Of a stretch of 25,179 nucleotides of DNA, positions 14,028 to 20,716 are shown in pieces. The DNA comes from a virus: the IMG/VR virus record IMGVR_UViG_3300029914_000127, positions 1 through 25,179 of that record. One strand, written 5' to 3'. The notes beneath the pieces are model-generated. The model did no database searches and was not told the origin of the DNA. It was given only the letters and a program-made list of their open reading frames with translations. Both the position numbers and the translations under genes were made by a program. Positions within the stretch are counted from its first letter, which is position 1, and every line of letters begins with the position of its first letter.

Positions 14028-14080
14028 ATTAAAGAATTCCCCGCATTTTTTAATTTAGCTAATGTACAAGAAAGATAAAA

Positions 14081-14099
14081 TCCCTACACCATGTAGGGA
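14081..14099 (-). terminator. Leftward rho-independent terminator
   Basis: TCCCTACA (14081-14088) and TGTAGGGA (14092-14099) form an 8-bp stem with loop CCA. On the minus strand it is followed by TTTTATCTTTC, a terminator tail; on the plus strand no T-run follows. It lies downstream of the leftward late operon ending at 14355, antisense to one small gene, and is the most likely end of late transcription. The rest of 14028-14145 shows nothing else clear. Confidence 0.6.
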
Positions 14100-14145
14100 A
14101 GTGCAACACCAAGGATCAACTTGATTATATCACAGGAGCCGAAAA

Positions 14146-14358
14146 ATGAAATATAGTCGCATGATAGAATTGTCGCAGAAGTTACAATTAGCAATCCATT
14201 TGTTGCAAGAAGATTGCATTCACAGAGAAGAATGCGGAATTAATGCCAAAAAAATTAAAAGGATAGTAGACGAACTGAAACCCATCCACCAAGATTTCAT
14301 GCTAGAGAGTCAATATATTATCGATAGATTTGTGGAAGCTAATGATTTTAAGGATTAA
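14146..14358 (+). CDS. Small hypothetical protein, last early gene
   Basis: A 70-residue, mostly helical protein, MKYSRMIELSQKLQLAIHLL onward, with two cysteines (CIHREEC) that might bind a metal or form a bond. AGGAG lies 8 bases upstream. Its stop codon overlaps the stop of the convergent leftward gene by four bases (TTAA region). No domain is recognised. Confidence 0.62.
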   Translation: MKYSRMIELSQKLQLAIHLLQEDCIHREECGINAKKIKRIVDELKPIHQDFMLESQYIIDRFVEANDFKD

Positions 14359-14681
14359 TCTTTGCTCAGCTTATCTGCAATAAACATTGCATAGAGGGCG
14401 ACATCAGTTGCTTCTGAGACGATTCTTTGTTTAAACTTCTCGTTCTGAAAAGTTTCTCCTTGGCCTTTCGCAATCTGTAAACGCATGCAAGCCTCAAAAA
14501 GCTCATAAACTTCCCCTTTAAGCCCGTCGAATAGTTCTTCCCATCTCTTATCCTTCCAATCACCCTTGCTCGCGTTCTTGGTCAAATTTAGAGTGCTGAG
14601 CATATCTTCTGCGAACTGTTCTATTTCTTCGTCGCCCCTGAGCTTTATAGTTTCTTTCCCTATCACCGTTAAAAATTCCAT
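14355..14681 (-). CDS. MazG-like nucleotide pyrophosphohydrolase
   Basis: A 108-residue protein with the all-alpha NTP-pyrophosphohydrolase pattern: GEVYELFEA with E57-x-x-E60 and SEATDVALYA with E90-x-x-D93, the four acidic residues that bind magnesium. Members cut NTPs or dNTPs to the monophosphate, cleaning nucleotide pools or altering host signalling. A WEEL block (47-50) precedes as expected. It is short, close to single-domain phage members. It is the last gene of the leftward late operon and overlaps the previous gene by 13 bases. Substrate cannot be read. Confidence 0.7.
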   Translation of the reverse strand: MEFLTVIGKETIKLRGDEEIEQFAEDMLSTLNLTKNASKGDWKDKRWEELFDGLKGEVYELFEACMRLQIAKGQGETFQNEKFKQRIVSEATDVALYAMFIADKLSKD

Positions 14682-15241
14682 GCTAATCCGACTCCCACTT
14701 CTGATCTGTGAATGTTGTAGCTAACTACCCCTGAGAATCCTAGAAACAGGTCTCTAGATGCACTGATGACGATTTCAATATCATTAGTCGTCTTGGGCCG
14801 CTCGAAGCTCACCACGGGCAAATACGCAAGAATTCCAAGGTGATATTGATTCCCAACGGGTTCTACTACTTTTTCGCTTATTTCATCAGTTTTTTTTAAA
14901 GATCGTTTGGAGCTAAACTCCGTGAGTGCATCATGCACGTTCGAGTAAGTAGTAATAGTACGCTCTTCAGCTACTGTCTGCGGAGTCGAATCACAAACAG
15001 TGGCCTCAGAGGTTCGGAGTTGTGATGGAGATCCCAACCGCTGAGAGTATACAACAATATGCTCTCGCTTGATAGTATGATCTTCGTGAACCTGTGAAAT
15101 CTTTATATCTTCTTGCGACTCTAGAACGTGTTGCAATTGATTGGTAATTGATGCTTTTTTACTATTTATAATTGTATGACTCGTCATAAAGCCCATAGCA
15201 AAAAAGAGAACTGCTATGATAAAAGTGTGTTTTAATTCCAT
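14669..15241 (-). CDS. Membrane-anchored protein, spanin-like candidate
   Basis: A 190-residue protein with an N-terminal hydrophobic anchor (MELKHTFIIAVLFFAMGFMT, about residues 5-24), a charged helical middle, and a C-terminal part of alternating strands ending EVGVGLAWNF, a terminal aromatic residue of the kind seen in outer-membrane beta-proteins. It has no lipobox cysteine. It follows directly (TAG-ATG) a small TM/coiled-coil gene, with no Shine-Dalgarno. The inner anchor plus periplasmic body fits an i-spanin-like or envelope-spanning lysis protein, but the C-terminal strands are not typical of Rz. Inference only. Confidence 0.5.
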   Translation of the reverse strand: MELKHTFIIAVLFFAMGFMTSHTIINSKKASITNQLQHVLESQEDIKISQVHEDHTIKREHIVVYSQRLGSPSQLRTSEATVCDSTPQTVAEERTITTYSNVHDALTEFSSKRSLKKTDEISEKVVEPVGNQYHLGILAYLPVVSFERPKTTNDIEIVISASRDLFLGFSGVVSYNIHRSEVGVGLAWNF

Positions 15242-15508
15242 CTATTTTACTCGCTGATTGAGGAGCTCAATCCTGAGAACCATCTCGTTGATGCTCTTGT
15301 TCACATCATCAAGCTTGGCTTCGTTATGAGTATTGTCTGCTACACATTGGGTTGCCTGCTTTTCTAAAGCGTTCAGGAAGATATAGCTAAATCCGGCAAT
15401 CCCAACTATTGAAAGAATTGCTAGCATCATTAGCAAAACAAAGTGACCGTTGCTTCCAGCTACCCCGGAAACAACAGTCGAAAATGCCTTGTTAGTATTG
15501 TCATCCAT
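15242..15508 (-). CDS. TM plus coiled-coil protein (lysis candidate)
   Basis: An 88-residue protein with one strong membrane segment (about residues 22-46, HFVLLMMLAILSIVGIAGFS) and a C-terminal helix with heptads (KLDDVNKSINEMVLRIELL). AGGAG lies about 10 bases upstream. It is adjacent to the anchored protein at 14669-15241. Such a layout suits a holin of the single-span type or a spanin part, without a recognised family. A short palindrome TAGTTATTAACTA (15523-15535) lies upstream of its start. Confidence 0.6.
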   Translation of the reverse strand: MDDNTNKAFSTVVSGVAGSNGHFVLLMMLAILSIVGIAGFSYIFLNALEKQATQCVADNTHNEAKLDDVNKSINEMVLRIELLNQRVK

Positions 15509-15551
15509 TTTTGCAGTACTCCTAGTTATTAACTAAGCGTACCACAAATTA

Positions 15552-15998
15552 TTAGGCGGGGTACCAAGCGTTGGAATTAGAATCGTAAATGTAAGCAAAG
15601 TGTCCGCCAACAGTTCCGGCAGTGATCGCGGTACCGATGATGGATGAACCGTCAGTCGTAGCAACCGTAAGAGCCGTAACAACCTGACTAAAACTTACAA
15701 CGACTTTTTGACCGGCTTGCAAGGTCTTAGAGGTAATCGCTGGTAAGTTTATAGTCAGAGCTGCAATTGTTCCTGCTGGGTTTACAATAGAGTTGCTGTA
15801 AACAAGAGTGATTGTTGTGCCTGTAAGAGGCGTGAAATAGTCGTAAGCTTTTCCTACGGATGCAACGAGTGCTCCCACAGAATTATACTGTACAACTGCT
15901 CCGTTGATCGGAGTTAGATAGACATAAGCTCCGCCATTCAGGGAAGCGACGATTCCCGCAGGGGTTTGCGGGGTTGGGACGTAAGTAGTTTCTGACAT
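15552..15998 (-). CDS. Small beta-rich virion protein
   Basis: A 148-residue protein of low charge, rich in G, A, T, S, V and N, starting MSETTYVPTPQTPAGIVASL. The alternating hydrophobic pattern and residues such as GTTITLVYSN and TAGTVGGHFAYIYDSN suggest an all-beta fold like capsid decoration or fibre-tip proteins. No motif for a specific family. AAGGAG lies 7 bases upstream. Its place among late genes supports a structural role. Confidence 0.65.
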   Translation of the reverse strand: MSETTYVPTPQTPAGIVASLNGGAYVYLTPINGAVVQYNSVGALVASVGKAYDYFTPLTGTTITLVYSNSIVNPAGTIAALTINLPAITSKTLQAGQKVVVSFSQVVTALTVATTDGSSIIGTAITAGTVGGHFAYIYDSNSNAWYPA

Positions 15999-16013
15999 AG
16001 CAATGCTCCTTTA

Positions 16014-16409
16014 TTAGTTTGCGGCTGCTGGTGCTGTTGGGGCTGCCTCAGGGGCCGCTGGAATCGATGCGTGAACTGCCGCTGCTGCTACGCCTGCCAT
16101 CACAACATGTGAAGCTGCTGTAGCTGCTGGGAGAACTGCTTGGACCTTAGTAATCACGGCCATGATGCTTTGAATGCTAGCGTAGACTTTTTGCAATAAA
16201 GCAAGATCAGCCGCAGGAACGCCCATGATGCTCCCAAGAGCTGTCAAAGTTGTCACGGCATAGCTAACATTAGATTCCATATCTGCAATTGCGCCTTCGA
16301 GGCCACCCTTAGAAGTTATGTAAGCTTGAAATTCTGCATCAGCACTCATGAAAGCTTTTTTGACAGTTGCAAGTGCGGACTCGATATCATTTAAGAATGC
16401 GCTAGTCAT
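16014..16409 (-). CDS. Helical Ala-rich late protein
   Basis: A 131-residue helical protein, MTSAFLNDIESALATVKKAF onward, with long amphipathic helices, a GS-rich turn at LGSIMGVPAADLA, and a C-terminal Ala/Pro-rich low-complexity tail (ASIPAAPEAAPTAP). AAGGAG lies 7 bases upstream. The Ala-rich hydrophobic stretch near residues 95-115 could be membrane-active. A minor virion protein is likely; no family is recognised. Confidence 0.62.
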   Translation of the reverse strand: MTSAFLNDIESALATVKKAFMSADAEFQAYITSKGGLEGAIADMESNVSYAVTTLTALGSIMGVPAADLALLQKVYASIQSIMAVITKVQAVLPAATAASHVVMAGVAAAAVHASIPAAPEAAPTAPAAAN

Positions 16410-16419
16410 AGAAAACTCC

Positions 16420-16650
16420 TTATTTCATGCCTGGTTCACGTGGGGAAACTTTATTCGTAGAGATAGCTTTATCGTGCGGGATTCTTTCAGTGATGTGGCT
16501 AGGATTATAAACGACATCTACTTTTTGGTGGTGACCTTCACTGATAGAATAAACTCCACTGGAGCCTAATTCTGCCTTTGGCGGCGGAGGACTATTTTTA
16601 GTAATCTTATCTTCCCACTTCGCCGCTTTGTACTCGTCCATTTCTCTCAT
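16420..16650 (-). CDS. Small protein with VYNP motif
   Basis: A 76-residue, mostly disordered protein with a Pro-rich part (KNSPPPPKAELG) and the block HHQKVDVVYNPSHITER in the middle. Nearly the same block occurs at the end of the product of the next gene upstream (16647-16853), which suggests a shared binding site. AAGGA lies about 8-9 bases upstream, and the ATG overlaps the upstream stop (ATGA). Function unknown. Confidence 0.6.
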   Translation of the reverse strand: MREMDEYKAAKWEDKITKNSPPPPKAELGSSGVYSISEGHHQKVDVVYNPSHITERIPHDKAISTNKVSPREPGMK

Positions 16651-16853
16651 TTCTTTTTCCTTTTTTCTGCATGTTCAGGATTGTAAACTTCTTCTACTTT
16701 ACTGTGGTGCTTTTTTAGATGCCCCTTGTGAACGCTCTCACCTTTTTCATGATAAGCAGCAGCTATACTCTGTGCTTGTGAATGGCCTGCAGCCATCATC
16801 TCTTTGATGTTTTGTTTAAAGACTTTATCAGATTTACCTTTGTGTAATGGCAT
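16647..16853 (-). CDS. Small basic phage protein (DUF6496-like)
   Basis: A 68-residue protein, MPLHKGKSDKVFKQNIKEMM followed by AAGHSQAQSIAAAYHEKG. The N-terminus matches a short family of phage and bacterial proteins (KGKS...NI..M...G..Q.QA.AIA) that I recall as DUF6496. The C-terminal tail is His/Lys-rich and holds HHSKVEEVYNPEHAEKR, repeated in the neighbour. AAGGA lies 7 bases upstream. Role unknown. Confidence 0.62.
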   Translation of the reverse strand: MPLHKGKSDKVFKQNIKEMMAAGHSQAQSIAAAYHEKGESVHKGHLKKHHSKVEEVYNPEHAEKRKKK

Positions 16854-16864
16854 CTCTCAAATCC

Positions 16865-16990
16865 TTATTTTTTCTTTGACATCTTTTCTTTCATCATTTT
16901 CATTTTCTCTTTATGCTTCGCTTCCATTTCTTTCATCTTCTCTTTGTGAGCGTGCATCTTCCCTTTTTCTTTATCCATTTTCTTTTCCAT
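16865..16990 (-). CDS. Met/Lys-rich 41-residue peptide
   Basis: A short gene, ATG at 16990 with AAGGAG 6 bases upstream, encoding 41 residues made almost only of K, M and E (MEKKMDKEKGKMHAHKEKMK onward), an amphipathic helix with no known family. It ends 11 bases before the next gene and belongs to the operon. The strong ribosome site and tight spacing support expression. It is too short for most gene finders. Confidence 0.6.
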   Translation of the reverse strand: MEKKMDKEKGKMHAHKEKMKEMEAKHKEKMKMMKEKMSKKK

Positions 16991-17051
16991 CTCAATCTCC
17001 TTAAATTATTAAACTAGGACTGTGTTAGCTTTTACTATATCGTAAGTTTCC

Positions 17052-18110
17052 TCAAAATCCTTGTCCACCGGGAAAATTATTTACAAAGGTGTCAAGCGTA
17101 CAAGTGCTACCCGGAGCCACTCCGTAGTCGGCGGCGAAAACATAGTTTCCACTGTTATCTCCATACATCGCTATCGAGCCAAAAACCGCGTTGGCCACTC
17201 CCGTATAAGCAGTAGTTACTTTGATCGGAGATGACCTATTGGTAATATCAAAACACTCCAAAATACCCCCATGAGTCGCATCTGCTCCGCTTGGAACGTA
17301 AAGATAACTAGATTGGTTTTGGGTAACAATGGCTAAGTTACCGCTGTTGAAAGCGGCTGCTGGTGTTATTATTGAAAGCGAATTTGGCGCTAAAGGATTA
17401 GTGATGTCAACAACAATTATACGACTCACATTTCCGTCTGTTACGAAAGCTGTTGCAGTGTCCAAGGACAATGTTATTCCGAGAGGTTTTGTATTGGCCG
17501 GTAGCGTATAAGTGTTTTGTAATACTGGAGCTGTCGGGGTACTGATGTTCCAAGTCTTTAGGTAACGAACTGTCCAGGGAGTCGCCGTCTGGAAGTTAGT
17601 TGTGTACAGAGTTGTTCCGTTAATGGCTATGCCGAATGACTTATTTAAAGTTCCACCTTCTTGGTACACTTGCACGGGCAGCGCTGGATTTGTTACGTCC
17701 ACGACTGTGAGACCCTTGTTCTGCGTAGAAATATAACAATAGTTTCCTTGAACCACGCAGGAATAAAGCGCACCAGCGGCGCCCGTAATTGCACAGGTTC
17801 CCACTTTGTTAGGAGCAGAAGGGTTTGAAACATCAACGATATACAAACTACTACTGCCAGAAGATGGAACATATAAGTATTTCCCTTGAATCGCGACGTC
17901 GTAAGCCCCGGCGTAGCCTGCGATTAGTTGGCTCTTGAGTACAGGAGCTTTCGGATTATAGATGTCGAAAATAGACACTGTTGCTGAAGCGGAACCACAT
18001 ACGTAGGCATAATGCCCCTGGATTGTAAGAGCGCTTAGTTTAACGTTTGCACCAGGCACTGATGTTTGCGTAACTTGTTGGAGTAAAATCGGCAAACTGA
18101 TCATGTTCAT
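17052..18110 (-). CDS. LVIVD-repeat beta-propeller protein
   Basis: A 352-residue protein built of about six LVIVD-type repeats, each with an Asp-x-x-x-Pro turn: SIFDIYNPKAPVL, LYIVDVSNPSAPNKV, LTVVDVTNPALPVQV, LKTWNISTPTAPVLQ, IIVVDITNPLAPNSL, LECFDITNRSSPIKV, spaced about 40-55 residues. Such repeats form a beta-propeller, usually for binding proteins or sugars; most known members are bacterial surface proteins. No signal peptide is clear. Here it stands among tail genes, so a receptor-binding or virion surface role is inferred. The start follows the preceding stop by two bases, with AAGG about 12 bases upstream. Confidence 0.82.
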   Translation of the reverse strand: MNMISLPILLQQVTQTSVPGANVKLSALTIQGHYAYVCGSASATVSIFDIYNPKAPVLKSQLIAGYAGAYDVAIQGKYLYVPSSGSSSLYIVDVSNPSAPNKVGTCAITGAAGALYSCVVQGNYCYISTQNKGLTVVDVTNPALPVQVYQEGGTLNKSFGIAINGTTLYTTNFQTATPWTVRYLKTWNISTPTAPVLQNTYTLPANTKPLGITLSLDTATAFVTDGNVSRIIVVDITNPLAPNSLSIITPAAAFNSGNLAIVTQNQSSYLYVPSGADATHGGILECFDITNRSSPIKVTTAYTGVANAVFGSIAMYGDNSGNYVFAADYGVAPGSTCTLDTFVNNFPGGQGF

Positions 18111-18112
18111 TT

Positions 18113-18433
18113 TTAAACGCCCTTGCCGTTGTAAACCGCAATGACTGTTCCGGTTCCAGATGTATTCGTGTAAACTGCTTGAATGTATCTGAAACCAGCT
18201 TCAAAATAATTAACCAGAAAGTTCCCCGCAGCTCCGCCGGTGGCAGCAGAAGAGTTGGGAATTAATGTCCAGTTTGTGCCGTCACAGCTTGCATTTATGC
18301 TCACTGTTCCTGTCGGAGTTCCCGTCCAGGTGAACTGAATCGAAAAGGCTACAATATTACTTAAATCTATTGATGCACTGGTAGTCGTTGCTAGAACAGG
18401 AATATTCAGAATTATATTTTCAGTAAAACGCAT
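18113..18433 (-). CDS. Small beta-rich virion protein
   Basis: A 106-residue all-beta protein, MRFTENIILNIPVLATTTSA onward, with strands rich in T, S, V and aromatic residues and a GTVSINASCDGTNWTL block that resembles discoidin-like or fibre-associated beta domains. AAGGGG lies 5 bases upstream. It sits between two structural genes. No family is named. Confidence 0.65.
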   Translation of the reverse strand: MRFTENIILNIPVLATTTSASIDLSNIVAFSIQFTWTGTPTGTVSINASCDGTNWTLIPNSSAATGGAAGNFLVNYFEAGFRYIQAVYTNTSGTGTVIAVYNGKGV

Positions 18434-18442
18434 TGAGTCCCC

Positions 18443-18757
18443 TTATTCATTCAATCCTGGATATATTGCCGTTAATTGTGCAAAAACATTTGACCTAATG
18501 GGCGATGCCGTTACTGATACCGTCGCAGTTGTAAAAGCCGTGGAAGCACTTCTTTGAGTGAAACCAGACTGAGTGGGCCAAGTAATTATCTCGCACCTAA
18601 TATTTATGGGGTAAGAAGGAATATTGTTTACAATAATATTCCCATTGCAATCTTCCAGATAATAAATTACTGGAGAACCTGTAAACGTTTCTTGACTCTG
18701 ATTATTAGTTCCTGTTGAATCGTCAGCATATAGCTGACATAATTTCTGATATGTCAT
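18443..18757 (-). CDS. Small virion-associated protein
   Basis: A 104-residue protein, MTYQKLCQLYADDSTGTNNQ onward, with a compact beta-rich core (GSPVIYYLEDCNGNIIVNNI). GGAG lies about 7 bases upstream and the gene begins three bases after the stop of the fibre gene upstream. Late gene context suggests a virion part. No family is recognised. Confidence 0.6.
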   Translation of the reverse strand: MTYQKLCQLYADDSTGTNNQSQETFTGSPVIYYLEDCNGNIIVNNIPSYPINIRCEIITWPTQSGFTQRSASTAFTTATVSVTASPIRSNVFAQLTAIYPGLNE

Positions 18758-18760
18758 TTG

Positions 18761-20713
18761 TTAACTCCATCCTACGATTGGTAATCCGACAAAAGAGACG
18801 GTCATCGAATTATTATTAGTAAAGTTAGTTCCTTGTAATTGTGTATTGTTATTAGATGCTATAGCGCAAAACTGCACGCCGGTAGTAAAGGCAGAAACAA
18901 CCTGAATACCGATATTGGTAATCCCACTAGAAGCAGTTACGGTTCCGACTAAAATCGTATAATTTGTCGACGATATTTTCGTGGTATTTATTGCATAACC
19001 CGTTGGTAAACTGATTTGCGCCGCTACTCCAGTGTTCGTTCCGCTTGTAAAAGTGCAATTCACATCCATAGAATCGCCTATACGACGAAACCAAGTAGCA
19101 ACAGAAGTTACTGTGCCAAACCCTTGGAATGTCGGTGTATAAGCAACCCATCCAGACTGGCCATTCACATAACCTGCGCTCGATACAGTCGCTGGGGCTA
19201 ATTCTCCCACGCCGATTCCTGATGATCTGCGAATTCTCCAACGTGTTCCTGCAGTATTCGCGGTTGCCCATGAAGTTCCCGCTAGACCGTAAGTTGCTCC
19301 ACTAGAGTATGAATATTGTCCGAAAGTAATATCGATCTGACTCGTTTGAGCAGAGACAATCGTGTATCCGATTCCATATCCGATGGTGTTTTGGATTTCT
19401 AAAGGACTAATTCCTGCAGAAGCGTTATAAGTGGTGAGTGGTAACCAAGGCCCTGTGCCCGCATTTTGTATTTCAATTTGAATATTATCAGTTGACTGTA
19501 TGGGCTGAGCAAATTGAATTCTCTTCGTTCTTGTAGCAGTTAGAGTACTTGGAACAATACTACCCGCAGCACCATTTACAAAACTTGTTGTATCATTTGC
19601 ATCTGATGTGGATGAGTTAGAAGCAAATTCAGTAGAACTTGTTCCTAGGGTAGTTTGCGTGGACCATTGGGCAATCGGAATTCGTGCTTGCAAACTCATT
19701 AAGCTAGAACTACCGATGACCGTACTCCCGTTTTGCGGAAAACCCACTCCTGACGTACTTATTGTGTTACCAAAATAAAGTACCGAGGTGCTGGTCGTAG
19801 TAGCGCTCAGCATGATACCCGTGGCGCTCGTGGTACCCGTGACGTAAGATCCGACGTTGACACTCGCTGCACTCGCGGCCGTTTGAGCAGTCATTTTAGT
19901 TGTGTCAATCGTAAGACCAGAAGGCAAGGATATTGTTGCCGTCGTCGCTGTCACGGTGCCGGAAATAAAACCAATGTCCAACAGCATGCAGTCGCCAACG
20001 CGGGTGTAAAACCCGGACATGTTCGTGACAGTCCCGAAGCCTACAGCGGTAGGCGTATACGCGATGGGTGCCGATATGGGCGTTCCTATAGCCAATTGAC
20101 CAGGACCAACATAAATAGAATCGATATTGAATGTTCTGAGCGCTGCATTATTACTCAAGAAACGAATAGAATATTGATCACTAGCTGTCGACGTCCCAGT
20201 GAATGATGCCTGGAAAAATGATAATGTCGATGGCAAGTTAGTAATTGATGGAGTGATCGTCGCTTGATAAGTACCAGTCGAGCTGTAGTTTATAATCTGA
20301 ATTGTGCAATCGCCTGCAGCAAAAGTTCCACTCGTGCTGTAGTCGAGAGAAATGTTAATTGTCTTTCCGATATCCGCTACGTCTAACGTAAACATTGGCG
20401 TTTCTACGAATTGTGCTCCACTCGCTCCAGTGAGGGCCATCTGTGCCATCGCTGTATAACGCAAAGGGGAGCTCGTTACGTAACTCAAAAGAGAAGTCGT
20501 ACTTGAACCCCAGAACGTTGTGTTGGTTGTTCTGTTACCCGTTGAGGTTAAAGACGTAACTATTCCAGTCGTGGGGTTCTGGTTGAAGAAATACCACGTT
20601 TGAAGATAATTCCTCTGACCGGAGTTCGAACCGATAAATGAATTCGACGTCAGGTAGTTCTGTAGGTTATTGGCGGTACTATTCCCGCCCCAAAGTATAG
20701 GTCCATTAGCCAT
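18761..20713 (-). CDS. Tail fibre-like protein with duplicated module
   Basis: A 650-residue, Ser/Thr/Gly/Asn-rich, all-beta protein typical of phage fibres. The N-terminal 40 residues (NSTANNLQNYLTSNSFIGSN) and a carbohydrate-binding-like beta sandwich (about 85-205, DSIYVGPGQLA at its end) come first. Then a module of about 130 residues occurs twice, at about 218-350 and 521-650: YTPT-x-x-GFGTVT, R-x-GD-x-M, SGT, ISLP-x-G-x-x-I-x-TTK, closing PI-x-x-WS. A fibre or appendage binding the host is inferred. GGGG precedes the ATG. No chaperone domain is visible. Confidence 0.78.
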   Translation of the reverse strand: MANGPILWGGNSTANNLQNYLTSNSFIGSNSGQRNYLQTWYFFNQNPTTGIVTSLTSTGNRTTNTTFWGSSTTSLLSYVTSSPLRYTAMAQMALTGASGAQFVETPMFTLDVADIGKTINISLDYSTSGTFAAGDCTIQIINYSSTGTYQATITPSITNLPSTLSFFQASFTGTSTASDQYSIRFLSNNAALRTFNIDSIYVGPGQLAIGTPISAPIAYTPTAVGFGTVTNMSGFYTRVGDCMLLDIGFISGTVTATTATISLPSGLTIDTTKMTAQTAASAASVNVGSYVTGTTSATGIMLSATTTSTSVLYFGNTISTSGVGFPQNGSTVIGSSSLMSLQARIPIAQWSTQTTLGTSSTEFASNSSTSDANDTTSFVNGAAGSIVPSTLTATRTKRIQFAQPIQSTDNIQIEIQNAGTGPWLPLTTYNASAGISPLEIQNTIGYGIGYTIVSAQTSQIDITFGQYSYSSGATYGLAGTSWATANTAGTRWRIRRSSGIGVGELAPATVSSAGYVNGQSGWVAYTPTFQGFGTVTSVATWFRRIGDSMDVNCTFTSGTNTGVAAQISLPTGYAINTTKISSTNYTILVGTVTASSGITNIGIQVVSAFTTGVQFCAIASNNNTQLQGTNFTNNNSMTVSFVGLPIVGWS

Positions 20714-20716
20714 TGT

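Noticed and set aside
16804-17004. 66-codon plus-strand ORF
   Set aside because: Antisense to the two small leftward genes; Ser/Phe/Leu-rich product reflects the Lys/Met-rich genes read backwards.
17006-17030. Minus-strand GCTAACACAGTCCTAG with an AT-rich box resembling a strong consensus promoter
   Set aside because: The -10-like TAATAAT is fair, but no acceptable -35 lies at the right distance, and genes on both sides are closely packed in one operon.
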